Assembly (NCBI GenBank): GCA_028456385.1 | Contig: JALNQF010000432.1 | Location: 1 to 30,673 of the forward strand | Direction of reading: 5' to 3' | Source of the DNA: Ophiosphaerella korrae | Lineage: Eukaryota; Ascomycota; Dothideomycetes; Pleosporales; Phaeosphaeriaceae | DNA: 30,673 nt | Shown here: positions 21,938 to 30,673 of the stretch, one piece after another | How the letters are laid out: each line of letters starts with the position of its first letter | How positions within the stretch are numbered: position 1 is the stretch's first letter | Notes under the pieces: generated by a model | What the model was told of the DNA's origin: nothing | The model's database searches: none | Seen by the model: only the letters and a program-made list of their open reading frames with translations | Made by a program: the position numbers and the translations under genes

Positions 21938-22396
21938 TGTAATAGGTGTTACTAGGGTCGACTTCCTTATACCTAAAGAGTATTAGTAGATTAAGAGGTA
22001 ATAATAAAAGCTTATATTATAATCTATAATAGGCTATAAATAATAGAAGATATTTTGTAACTATCTAAATATTATTACTTGTAGTTAATAATTAAATTAC
22101 TAATACTATCCTAATAATACGTATACTATCAACTATATACCTATATTAATCTATTTATACAACACTATAAATTACTACTAATCTATTTATACGTAATTAT
22201 AGATTGCTACTAATCTATTCGTACGTTATAATAGATTACCCTAATCTATTTACACGTAATTATAGATTACTACTATATATCCTAGTTATAAGTAGTTTCC
22301 TAATTAAGGTTGTTACCCTGCTCGTCCTATACTTCGTTAGTGTCTAAGCTTAGGCTAATTAGCTCTATCTTAGTTTCTCTTGTTACGCCTATAATA
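21938..22396 (-). repeat. 5' LTR of element 3 (U3 type B, R-U5 type B)
   Basis: 459 bp. It matches the 3' LTR of element 2 (22925-23384) better than its own partner at 15350, whose U3 is type A. Keeps a CAG at 22320-22318 in the readable U3 frame, where other LTRs have TAG, TAA or CGG. Contains several AATCTATT/TATAGATTA units instead of the single hairpin. The primer-region block adjoins it at 21918-21937. Confidence 0.88.
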
Positions 22397-22924
22397 TTAG
22401 ACTCTATAAGAGTAGCTTACGTAATAGACTTCTTATTATTTAACGCCTTTATCTTATAAAGATAAATTAGACAAGTATAATTTTCTACCTATATACTTAA
22501 AATCTAATTACGTTCTTTTTTAGCCTTAGTAATCTATTTAGATAGTTTATCTTAAGTATAGTTAATAGCTCTCTCTATTACAAATAAGTATAGATACATA
22601 AATAAGTATTATTAACCTTTACTCTATAAGAGATACGCTAGAAAAATTATAAGATATATAAGTATTTACATAAATATATACCTTATAAGCCTTACTATAT
22701 TTTAAAAAAATATACTCTAGAGAAGGATTTAAAGATTTATAACAAGAATAAAGCAATATAGTAATACTATAACGTAATATATAATCTACTAATTATAGAC
22801 AATAAAAGGTAGACTTAGTAAGTATAGAGATAGAGAAGAAAGAACTTTATATTAATAAAGAAACTAGATTAATAACTTTAGCTCTAAGATAGATAAACTA
22901 AAACCTACCTAGAGAGGGAGATAG
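22397..22924 (+). mobile_element. 3' internal end, probably of element 2
   Basis: From about 22435 it is homologous to 9030-9544 of element 1 (attatttaacgcctttatcttataaa block, then the tail and the GAGAGGGAGATAG polypurine tract at 22911-22924). The first 35 bases match nothing I can align. It holds only the tail, no RT, RNase H or integrase, and leads into the LTR at 22925. Taken as the rest of element 2 beyond the element 3 insertion; it could instead be the end of another copy. Confidence 0.65.
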
Positions 22925-23384
22925 TATTATAGGCGTAATAAGAGAAATTAAGATAGAACTAATTAGTCTTAACTTAAGTACTAACAAAGTATAAGACGAG
23001 CGGGGTAACTACCTTAATTAGGAAACTACTTACAACTAGGATACGTAGTAGTAATCTATAATTATATACTAATAGATTAAATATAATCTATAATAACGTA
23101 TAAATAGATTAAAGTAATCTATAGGTACGTACTAATAGATTAGTAGTAATCTATAACGTAGTATAAATAGATTAGTATAAGTATATAGTTAATAGGATAC
23201 GTATTATTAGGATAGTATTAGTAATTTAATTATTAACTACAAGCGATAATACTAAAATAGTTATAAAACATCTTCTATTATTTATAGCCTATTGTAGATT
23301 ATAATATATGCTTTTATTATTACCTTTTAATCTACTAATACCCTAATAGGCTACTAGGAAGTTAACCCTAGGTAACCCCTTATA
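22925..23384 (+). repeat. 3' LTR, probably of element 2 (U3 type B, R-U5 type B)
   Basis: 460 bp starting TATTATAGGCGTAATAAGAG. U3 agrees with 12040 onward, but the R-U5 half differs from that LTR and agrees with 21938-22396. The end is uncertain: it reads CCCCTTATA where others have CCCCTATTATA. No target duplication found. Confidence 0.83.
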
Positions 23385-23991
23385 GGACTCCTACTACCTA
23401 AAACACTATAGTAGTTAAAGACTCTAAGTAATACGTATAAATTTAGCTCTTAGTTAAAGCTTATAAGTAGCTCTTTTGTATAATTACTAGAACTAGCCTA
23501 GTAAGAGTTCTTGTAGCTGATTAAAGGAGCTAAACTTATACTATATTAAAATACTCTTATAAGCTCTTAGATTATAGAGCTTAAAAAGTAATTAGTAAAG
23601 ATAATAAAGTATAAAACGCGTAAATAGAAGTAGATTTAGTATAGTAGTATATTAGAGTATAGTACTAGAGCGTTATACGTAGCTATAGAGGCGTCTAGTA
23701 AGACTTAGAAAGTAAAGAAGGCTTATAGTAGTAGGTAGGCTTAACTAGCTTAACTAGGTTAATAGCGTTATAGAAACTATAATAAGATAGAGTATAATGC
23801 TTGTATGTACTAAAAAGATATAGAATAAGATTCTAAATCTATTATAAGTATATTATACGTAGGTTCTATAGCTAGCTATAAGTAAATTAATTTTTTATAC
23901 GTAGTATTCCTAGTACTAAGTAAAAGTAACTAGCTTAGTAGTTTAACTAGCTTACTAGTAGAATACGTTATACTTTGTATAGTAGTAGTAT
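23385..23991. other. Unassigned spacer between elements 2 and 4
   Basis: About 600 bases with no recognisable gene or repeat from the rest of the window. More TG dinucleotides survive here (for example near 23513-23520 and 23798-23810) than in most of the window. Repeated words such as taactagctta occur at about 23728-23755 and 23925-23965. It may be a low-copy sequence trapped between transposons. Confidence 0.5.
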
Positions 23992-24212
23992 TAAAATAAA
24001 GTCTCCTTATATTAACTATAAGTAACCTATTAAGAGAGTATTAGTAGATTAGAAGTTAATAACTAAAGCTTATATTATAATTAAGTAATAGACTATAAAT
24101 AATAGAATAATTCTTATAATATTAATATATTATTACTTATAGTTAATATTTAAATTACTAACACTATTTTAATAATATATATTGTTACTAACTATATATC
24201 TAGTATTATTAC

Positions 24213-24256
24213 GCTATAGGCTATAGTAGGCTATAGTAGGCTATAGTAGGCTATAG
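24213..24256. repeat. 10-bp tandem repeat in U3 of element 4
   Basis: The unit gctatagtag occurs three times exactly (24220-24249), flanked by partial copies. Short tandem units in U3 are often promoter modules; that role is inference. Confidence 0.85.
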
Positions 24257-24425
24257 CTACGTAAAGCGCAAGACAAGGGTAAAGGCTTTTAAGTAATATA
24301 TACTATTCTACTCCTATATTTAATGCTATTAAATACTTAGTTACCTTTTTAGGTTTATTTAGCGTAGTAGAGTAGAGCTACTATATAACAAGTATCTTCT
24401 TAGTACTTTATTACTTTATTATTCT

Positions 24426-24501
24426 TAAGCTTTATAAAGTAGTAAAGTTACTTTATAGCTTTATTTATACTAAGCTTTATAAAGTAGTAAAGCTACTTTA
24501 T
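24426..24501. repeat. 45-bp-spaced direct repeat in U3 of element 4
   Basis: A 31-bp sequence beginning taagctttataaagtagtaa is present at 24426-24456 and 24471-24501 with one difference (a transition). Each copy contains a small inverted repeat (aagtag..aaag.tactt). Confidence 0.85.
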
Positions 24502-24663
24502 CTTCTTATAACTACTAAGCTTAGTAAATTTATATATTATTACGTATCTTAATTATAATTAACTTTGTAATTAAGCTTATTATCTTATAAGTTATATATA
24601 TTACTATCTTCTATTATAGAGTTAATTAGTTCTATTTAGTTTTCTTCTATTACTATTGTAATA

Positions 24664-25060
24664 CTATTCTCTCTTTTAAGTAAGTTCTTGTTTCTCTATT
24701 CTAAAGCTAAAGTTATTAGCTTATTTTCTTTATTAATCTTTAGGTCTTTATTACTCTCTATACCTTCTTGTTCTTAAGATAATAAATTATTACTTATTAA
24801 CTATATTACTTAGAATAGTATTAAAATAATTCTTTACTCTTATTACGTAAAACTTAAGTTAACTTACTTAATATCTTTAAAAGATAGTAGGGTTTATAGT
24901 AAGTATATTTAGGCTAATACTTAGTACTATTATACTTTTTCTAGGATTTCTCTTACTAAGTATAAGTACTTAATTATTACTAGGTCTCTTACTTCTAAGT
25001 TATATAGAGAGAGCTATTAATAAAGCTAGAGTAAAATTATTATTATAGCTAGCTATATTA
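24664..25060 (-). pseudogene. C-terminal tail of element 4 pol
   Basis: Minus-strand text aligns without gaps to the tail of element 1: LYLVREILEKV**Y*VLA*IY, VNLSFT**E*RIILILF and NKDLKINKENKLITLALE. Stops in the two elements coincide at several codons, sometimes TAG in one and TAA in the other, as expected if both derive from Gln codons. It runs on into U3. Homology across two families with otherwise different pol suggests a shared module. Function unknown. Confidence 0.5.
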
Positions 25061-26164
25061 AAACCTTAGAACTAGTAAGAGTAATAAGGGCAAGTAAGCT
25101 TCTATAAGATAAGTAAGGTTAATAAACAAGTTAGTTACTTAACTTAATTAATAGTTAGCTCTTATTAGAGTATTATAAGGTATATAAGTATTAATAAGTA
25201 GATAAGAATCTAATTAAAGTATTAGTTGTAATACTCTATTAAGATAAGAAGTAAAGAAGAGATTAAATACAATAGTTTATAAAGGTTTATTAACATTCCT
25301 ATATACTTACTATTTAGTATTTATTTCTAAGCGCTTACTCTAAAGTGTTTACTCTAGAGTACTTATTTTAGAGTGTTTACTCTAGAGTATTTACTCTAAA
25401 GCGTTTACTACTAAATAGTTACGTATTCTACTACGCTATATTACCTAGCCTAATTGCGTATAATATAATAGCTTACCTACTACTTAGTATTATAATACTA
25501 TCTCTCTTTCTTACGCTAGTTCTAGCTTATAAGTAGTTTACTCTACCTTCTAGTTAAAAACTATCTTACTATAATATTACTTCTTTCTTAGTTCTATAGA
25601 CTTTATCTCTTTTTAGAAATCCTTACTATAAACTATATTTCTAAAATACTTTATCTATATTATTCTCTTTTAGGTATTCTTTATTTTATTATACTAAATT
25701 CTACTCTAAAGTATACTAAGTATACTTATATAAAGCGTCTCTATATTAGTATAACCTAAAAGTCTCTTAATAGAACTTATAAAGAGTTCTATAAAAAAGT
25801 TAATAATAATAAAAAGCTTTTTACTATTATTATTACTTATTTGTTATATAATAAGAAAATATTAAAATTTACTAAAGAGCGTACTTATTATAAAACTTTA
25901 TACCTAGTGTTAGAATTAGAGTAAGAAGGTAATAAAGTCTTAGTATAAGTTCTTAACTATTCTACTACTTCTATTAATATTACCTCCTCTCTTACTATCT
26001 TATCTACTATTAGCTTATTAGATAAATTTATTATAACTAAAAGTACTTTATAGGCTCTATATAGCTAGGCTTATTATTAAACTTTTTACTACTAATATAT
26101 TTATTATATCTTAGCTATAGCTTTGTATATCTTATATATACTAGTATATAGTACTTATTTCTTA
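25061..26164. other. Unassigned 1.1 kb inside element 4
   Basis: Lies between tail and chromodomain of element 4, where elements 1 and 3 have only about 100 codons of unmatched text. I recognise no domain on either strand. It holds the 14-bp repeat array. Tail and chromodomain keep a spacing divisible by three (26237 and 24659), which fits a long coding insertion but has a one-in-three chance of being accidental. It could also be another transposon. Confidence 0.5.
25331..25412. repeat. 14-bp tandem repeat
   Basis: Five full units and a part of a sixth with the form gtgtttactctaga start at 25331, 25345, 25359, 25373, 25387 and 25401. Unit differences are almost all C/T or A/G. TCTAGA within the unit is palindromic. 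Confidence 0.9.
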
Positions 26165-26560
26165 CTTTCTAAAGTATCTACTAATAATTCTATAGGTTAG
26201 CTTTAGGTTCTTACGTATTTTTACTTACTAAGTAGCCTTTCTACTTTACTAGCTATTCTTAGAGAAACTATATACTTTAGAAGGCGTTGCGTCCTATTTC
26301 TTAATATCTTTATAAGTCTTTAACTTTAAACTTATTATCCTCTTCTTTTTAATATTAGAATTGTTACTATACTAGTATTTTTAGCTTAGCTAGTTCTACT
26401 AGGCTTATATAGAACTTAGGATATACCTTAATATTTTTAGGTAGTTCTAGCGTTTTTATAACTAGCCTATTATCTTCTTTAACTAAAAATAGTCTAACCT
26501 TAACGTAGTTTAGCCCCTTACTAAGTTACTTTATTTATAGATTCTTTGTATAAAAATACG
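26165..26560 (-). pseudogene. Chromodomain and integrase C-terminal module of element 4
   Basis: On the minus strand, DKAYFYTKNL*IK*LSKGLNY and LELPKNIKVYPKFYISLVEL match the GPY/F module and the IHPVFHVSLLEP segment. Next, DNKFKVKDL begins a chromodomain that continues LVK*KGYLVSKNT*EP and ANL, matching the YLVKWKGY...TWEP..NL core with both Trp codons now stops. Wording is well apart from element 1, showing a separate chromovirus family. Confidence 0.85.
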
Positions 26561-27480
26561 CTTTATCTCTTTCTTTTAGCTAAAGTACTATTTTTTATTT
26601 TTTAATAATATATAAAATACTTTATTTCTAAGCTTTTTCTAGTTTTTGTTTTATCTTATTATAGAGTTCTTATATATCTTTAACTCTAACTAATACTACT
26701 TCTATTTTAGGTCCTAGTAGTATTTTCTTAAATAAATTAGGGTATATCCTATAGTTTATAAAATATAGTATTTTATATATTTCTTCTAAGTACTTATTAT
26801 TATATACTAATTATACTATAAGGAGTAGTAATACTTAATTATTCTACTTCTAATTACTATAAATCCTTAGGTATGTTTTTAACGTTCTATTAGTCTATTC
26901 TATCTATCTATCTATCTATAGATAATAAGCTATTAATAGCTTCCTTTTTATTTCTATTACTAATAATACTCCTTAGTATCTTATATCTTTATATTAGTAC
27001 GTCTAGTAGTATATATCCTAGCTAATCTACTCTATAGTTACTTTAGAATTTTTCTATCTTATTGTATTTTATAAATTAGTCTATAGTTACTATTATTATA
27101 TTATATCTTATTCTTATTACTAAGTCTTTTAACGTTAGTAGTCCTATAATAAAGTTTATTACAATATCTATTTATACTTCTTCTAGTATCTTAATTACTT
27201 ATATTTCTTTATAAGGTATATATATCTTATACTTATTCTTTTAGTAATCTATATATTCTTTAATAAACTACGTTACTTTCTCTTTTATTTTACTAAATTT
27301 ATAGTTTTTCTAGATTAGCTCTATAGTTTATATAATCTCTAAGTACTTATATACTAAGTTAGTATAGTATTATTATATAATTACTTCTTATAATTCTTTT
27401 AGAACTTTATTTATAATCTTAACTAAGTTATTAATTTCTTATTCTTCTACTAGTTGTGTGTTTAGTACTAGGTATCTCTA
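26561..27480 (-). pseudogene. Integrase remnant of element 4
   Basis: Minus-strand text LTLKDLVIRIRYNIIIVTID*FIKY near 27130-27060 matches the family's LP.S.....YDSI.VIVDR.TKY segment, and SIISNRNKKE near 26950 matches IISDRD..F with both Asp changed to Asn. The zinc-finger part lies toward 27480. Stops throughout. Confidence 0.82.
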
Positions 27481-27960
27481 TCTATTATCTTATAGTATAG
27501 CTTTTTCTACTACTTACTTCTTTTTTATAATATTATATCTTTAGCTAAGTATATCTATTTAGCTATTCTCTTTACTTAGTACGTACTAAATCTTAAATTT
27601 GTACTATTATAGTAGCTTTAACTATTATATCTATCTATCTTTTAACTTCTTACTTATTATAAAGTATATTAGGTTCTTATAATCTATCTTTATAATTACT
27701 TCTACTACGCTTTTAGTGTATACTCTCTAATACTCTAGTATATTAACTATTATAAGTAGCTCCTTATTATATATATTATATCTTTCTTCTTATTCTATAA
27801 ACTTCCTTAAGTAGTATATAATTAGATACTATTTCTCTTTATACTTCTATAGTACTATTACTCTATAAGCTAGATTAGATATATTAGTCTTAATAACTAG
27901 AGTCTTATTACTATAAAATTACTTTAAAACTAGTAGTATAATATAGGCTTACTTAAGTTC
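27481..27960 (-). pseudogene. RNase H remnant of element 4
   Basis: Minus-strand text ISNLAYRVIVL* (DAS..A.G..L.Q), YYLRKF, YNIYNKELLIIVNILEY*R (Y...KELLAIV...WR), KIDYKNLIYFI (TDHKNL.YF) and SKENS*IDILS*R (GK.N..AD.LSRR) appear in order between about 27890 and 27540. A clear Ty3-type RNase H with Gln/Trp stops. Confidence 0.87.
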
Positions 27961-28900
27961 TTTATAAGCTTATTTTTACTCTACTCTCTATTCTTATATT
28001 ATATCTTTTCTTATAAGCTTTGTAAGTAGTAGTACCTTTTTAGAAAATCTTTATATAAAGTATTAGTTAAAGTTAATAAATCTTAAGAATAATTATACGT
28101 CTTTAACTATCTTATATTCCTTTTACTCTTTTACTACTTTAATCTTTTTTTAGCTTATTTTAACTTTATTAATACTTATTATATATTTTAAAAACTCTAC
28201 TTCTTTCTTATACTATTTGTATTTCTCTAGCTTTAGTTATAAGTTGTATTAGTCTAAGTACTATAGTACTATTATTACTTACTCTACGTGCTCGCCTTCT
28301 TCTTTAGAATATATTAGTATATTATCTAGGTAAGCTATAATAAACTTATCTAAGTATTCTTATAATATATTATTAATTAGTCTTTAGAATATTACTAGTA
28401 TATTTATTAGTCTAAAGAGTATTACTATATACTTATAATATCTATAGCGTGTTTAGAATACTATTTTCTACTCTTTACTTACTTTAATTTATATTAAGTA
28501 GTATCTATCCTTTAGGTTTAGCTTTATAAAAATCTTTACTCTACTTAGCTTATCTTAGAGTTTATTTATATTTAGTAGTAAGTATTAGTCCTTTACTATA
28601 ATATTGTTTAGTTTTTAGTAATTTACGTATATCCTTAGTAGTTCTTTTTTCTTAGGTATAAAGAGAATTAGAAATCTTACTAATAATAAGGATTCTTATA
28701 TATATCCTTTCTTTAAGTCTCTATTTAGTCTTTCTTAGAGTATTACTAATTTACTCTCTATTAAGTAGTAAATAAGCTTAAAAGGTAGCTCTTTTTCTTC
28801 TTATAACTTAATTATATAGTTCTAGGGTTAGTACTTAAGTAATACTAGTGTATCTATCTCTTCTATAAATAAGTAGCTAAACTTCTTATATTATTCTAAG
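27961..28900 (-). pseudogene. Reverse transcriptase remnant of element 4
   Basis: The minus strand shows FIIAYLDNILIYSKEEGEHVE at about 28345-28283; the YLDD box at 28332-28321 reads YLDN, the same RIP change as in elements 1 and 3. The His after GE (GEH) survives. Upstream motifs of the fingers and palm lie toward 28700. Interrupted by TAA/TAG stops. Confidence 0.88.
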
Positions 28901-29440
28901 ATCTTAGGAGTTACGCGTTACTCTTCTACTTCTTTTTCTTAGCTTAGCGCCTTACTAGTACTTATAGAGTTACTTATTCTCTCTTAATAAGTTACTATTA
29001 AAGCTACTATCTTATATAGTACTTTCTTATCTACTATTAAATACTACTAATACGTAGGCTTAAATCTACGTACGTCTTTATAGTTATTAAACAAAAGGTT
29101 TTAGTTTTTCTAATTAACTTTAGGATTAAACTCTTATAGCTATAAGAGTCTTAGTATAATATTTTTATTAGCTAAAACTAATATATCTAAAGTAATCCTT
29201 ATACTATATCTTTAAATAATAATCTCTATAGTTACTTTATTACTAACTATTAAGTTTCTTAGTATTAGTTATCTATTTATAATATAGATTAGATATAGTA
29301 TCTTCTTTACTTATAGTTAGAGTCTTACTTATTCTACTACTTTAGGTATAATTAGGTTTATAAATAACTCTAAATCTACTAATACTTTTATTCTTTCTCT
29401 TTTTATCTTTACTAGGAGTTTAATAAGTCTTTTAGTATTA
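28901..29440 (-). pseudogene. Aspartic protease remnant of element 4
   Basis: Minus-strand RIKVLVDLELFINLIIPKVVE near 29395-29330 fits LVDSGA..NFI.P..V with Ser-Gly changed to Leu-Glu (TCA to TTA is a CpA change). About 60 codons later NIILRLL*L*EFNPKVN*KN near 29165-29105 fits ILG.PWL...NP.I.W. The rest of the interval leads to RT. Confidence 0.75.
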
Positions 29441-30176
29441 ATAGTGTTATAGCTTCTAGATATATATTTAGTATTAGCTACTTACTTAAAAAAGACTTAA
29501 TCTTATAATCTTTATTTATCTTTTACTAGAATCTTTAGAGTATTTTAATCTCTCTATATTACTTATACTTCTCTAGCGTATAGGTTTATAAGATTATATT
29601 AATATATTAGTTATTTATAAGTATCTTACTTATATTTACTTATTTCTTTATTATACTTAAAAAGTACTAAGCTTCTTAGTTATCTTATAAGTATTATTTA
29701 TATATTATCTTTATATACTTTTCTTAGTTCTATGTATATCTAAATTTCTAATAAGAGAAATATCTAGATCCTATCTTATTAGAATAGTAGGTAAAGTAGT
29801 TGTTATAGTAACATCCTATCTATAATAATAGTAGATAGTTTAGGTTACGTAAGTATAGCTAGTATTAAAGTTCTTATATTAATACTAGATCTATAATAAT
29901 TAACGCCTAATTATTATTTATATATAATAATTTATATTACTAAGTTTACTCTACTTAGTGTTCTTTATCTTACTATTCTTTTACTAAGTAGTAGCTATCT
30001 ACTAGTCTCTAGATTTCTTTTATAAATCTATCTTATACTTTAGCGTTTTCTTATATTAGCTCTAGTATTCTAAGTACTATTTTATATTTAGAAGTCTTAG
30101 GCTCTTAGTTTTCTTTCTTATTCTTATCTTAGGCTATATATACTTACCTTTCTAGATATAGCGTTATCTTGTACCT
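29441..30176 (-). pseudogene. Probable gag-side remnant of element 4
   Basis: By position, between protease and the truncation, this should be the end of gag. I could not read a convincing capsid or zinc knuckle in any frame. The block that follows the LTRs of elements 1-3 is not present next to 30177, so this is not the 5' leader of that family. Confidence 0.35.
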
Positions 30177-30651
30177 TATAATAGGTCTCCTATTATTAAC
30201 TATAGGTACCTATCTATAGAGTTAGTAGATTACAAGGTAATAGTAAAAGTCTATATTAAGATCTACAATAACTATAAATAATAGAAGATATTTTACAACT
30301 ATCTTGTATTAGCGTTCTATAGTTAAAGGATTAAATTACTAATACTATCCTAATAATGCGTATTCTACTATCTATATACTTAATATAATCTATAATCTAT
30401 AGTTACTAAGACTAATAGATTGTAGATTACTTTAATCTATAATCTATTAGTGCTAAAAGTTAATAGATTATAGATTACTCTAATCTATAATCTATTAGTG
30501 CTAAGAGTTAATAGATTATAGATTACTCTAGGTGTCCTAGTTATGTATAGTTTCCTAATCTAGGTTGTTACCCTACTTATCCTATACCTTGTTAACACCT
30601 AAGTTAGGATTAATTAGTTCTATCTTAATTCCTTCTATTACACCTATAATA
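30177..30651 (-). repeat. 3' LTR of element 5 (U3 type B, R-U5 type A)
   Basis: The left part (R-U5) follows element 1 (aggtctcctattattaac, aggtacctatcta). The right part (U3) follows the type-B LTRs (taattagttctatctta, gttaccctacttatccta). This is the opposite combination to the LTR at 15350-15778. It carries two tandem hairpin units. Confidence 0.85.
30433..30528. repeat. Two tandem 48-bp hairpin units in U3 of element 5
   Basis: 30433-30480 and 30481-30528 are 48-bp units differing at one base. Each begins TAATCTATAATCTATTA and ends near its exact complement TAATAGATTATAGATTA, giving 17-bp arms around an 11-nt loop. A weaker third unit lies to the left. Element 1 has a single such hairpin. 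Confidence 0.85.
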
Positions 30652-30673
30652 CTATCTCCTCTTCTAGGTAGGT

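Larger units (their letters stand above)
15350..22396 (-). mobile_element. Element 3: complete RIP-inactivated chromovirus, inserted in element 2
   Basis: 7047 bp on the minus strand with LTRs at both ends and the full domain order. Its interior is collinear with element 1 (position x in element 1 lies near 25323 minus x). Flanks share only TTAG (15346-15349 and 22397-22400), a 4-bp match where 5 is expected; one base may have been lost. Its two LTRs have different U3 types, which a simple insertion would not give. Heavily mutated, but without the 1-nt deletion found in element 1. Confidence 0.88.
23992..24663 (-). repeat. 3' LTR of element 4 (U3 unique, R-U5 type C)
   Basis: About 670 bp, longer than the other LTRs because of a different, repeat-rich U3. 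The right end (TATTGTAATA, before the polypurine tract at 24664-24677) is clear; the left end is uncertain by a few bases. R-U5 resembles the LTR at 12040. The first 120 bases of U3 still give a peptide like the other LTRs: IVIEEN*IELIN, then NYN*DT*. Confidence 0.75.
23992..30176 (-). mobile_element. Element 4: second chromovirus lineage, 5'-truncated
   Basis: Minus-strand element with a 3' LTR at its left end, tail, an unassigned 1.1 kb, chromodomain, integrase, RNase H, RT and protease. Its pol is clearly different in wording from elements 1-3, so it is another family. The gag end is cut at 30176 by the LTR of element 5 and no 5' LTR is seen. RIP-inactivated throughout. Confidence 0.82.
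30177..30673 (-). mobile_element. Element 5: 3' LTR and polypurine tract, continues beyond window
   Basis: A 475-bp minus-strand LTR (30177-30651) followed by CTATCTCCTCTTCT (30652-30665), the inverted polypurine tract found in elements 1-3. The body of the element lies to the right of the window. It truncates element 4. Confidence 0.8.

Noticed and set aside
24426..24501. Direct repeat in U3 of element 4 as a target duplication
   Set aside because: Thirty-one bases is far too long for a Ty3/Gypsy duplication and the pair lies inside the LTR.
1..30673. Bacterial or organellar origin because of very high AT
   Set aside because: The AT bias comes from specific CpA to TpA changes, the contents are fungal-type chromoviruses, and there are no rRNA, tRNA or intact genes.

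Overview
The window looks like an AT-rich, gene-free block of a filamentous ascomycete genome (Pezizomycotina), made almost entirely of nested Ty3/Gypsy LTR retrotransposons destroyed by repeat-induced point mutation (RIP). CpA and its complement TpG are nearly absent (I find no CA in bases 1-600), while CpG is still common. Nearly every stop codon in the former genes is TAA or TAG at a position where a Gln or Trp codon fits. No intact gene is present. I saw no tRNA, rRNA, CRISPR array or bacterial-type signal.

Layout. 1-2941 and 9980-12039 are two halves of an older, unrecognised AT-rich sequence, with a short repeat array at the left edge and an old LTR scrap near 10.5 kb. Element 1 (2947-9974, +) is a complete chromovirus-type element: identical-length 430-bp LTRs, a perfect 5-bp target duplication (AGTTT), then gag, linker, protease, RT, RNase H, integrase, chromodomain and a C-terminal tail. 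Element 2 begins at 12040 (+; LTR, gag, protease) and is interrupted at 15349 by element 3 (15350-22396, minus, complete and collinear with element 1). What seems to be the 3' end of element 2 resumes at 22397-23384 and lacks RT, RNase H and integrase. Element 4 (23992-30176, minus) is a second chromovirus lineage, cut at its gag end by element 5 (30177 to the window edge, minus), of which only the 3' LTR and polypurine tract are visible.

How the parts fit. Each element would have made one Gag-Pol polyprotein: in element 1 the zinc knuckles, protease and RT share one frame. Integrase, chromodomain and tail share another, offset by a single 1-nt deletion that element 3 lacks. RIP hit the catalytic motifs at the same base in different copies (RT YLDD to YLDN; protease DSG to DSR or NSK).

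Most interesting: (a) the frame that carries the chromodomain seems to continue through the polypurine tract into U3 of the 3' LTR, and a related peptide can be read in the U3 of every LTR here, including the divergent element 4; (b) the LTRs are mosaics in which U3 types and R-U5 types are combined freely; (c) hairpin-forming U3 repeats vary in copy number in 30- and 48-bp units.
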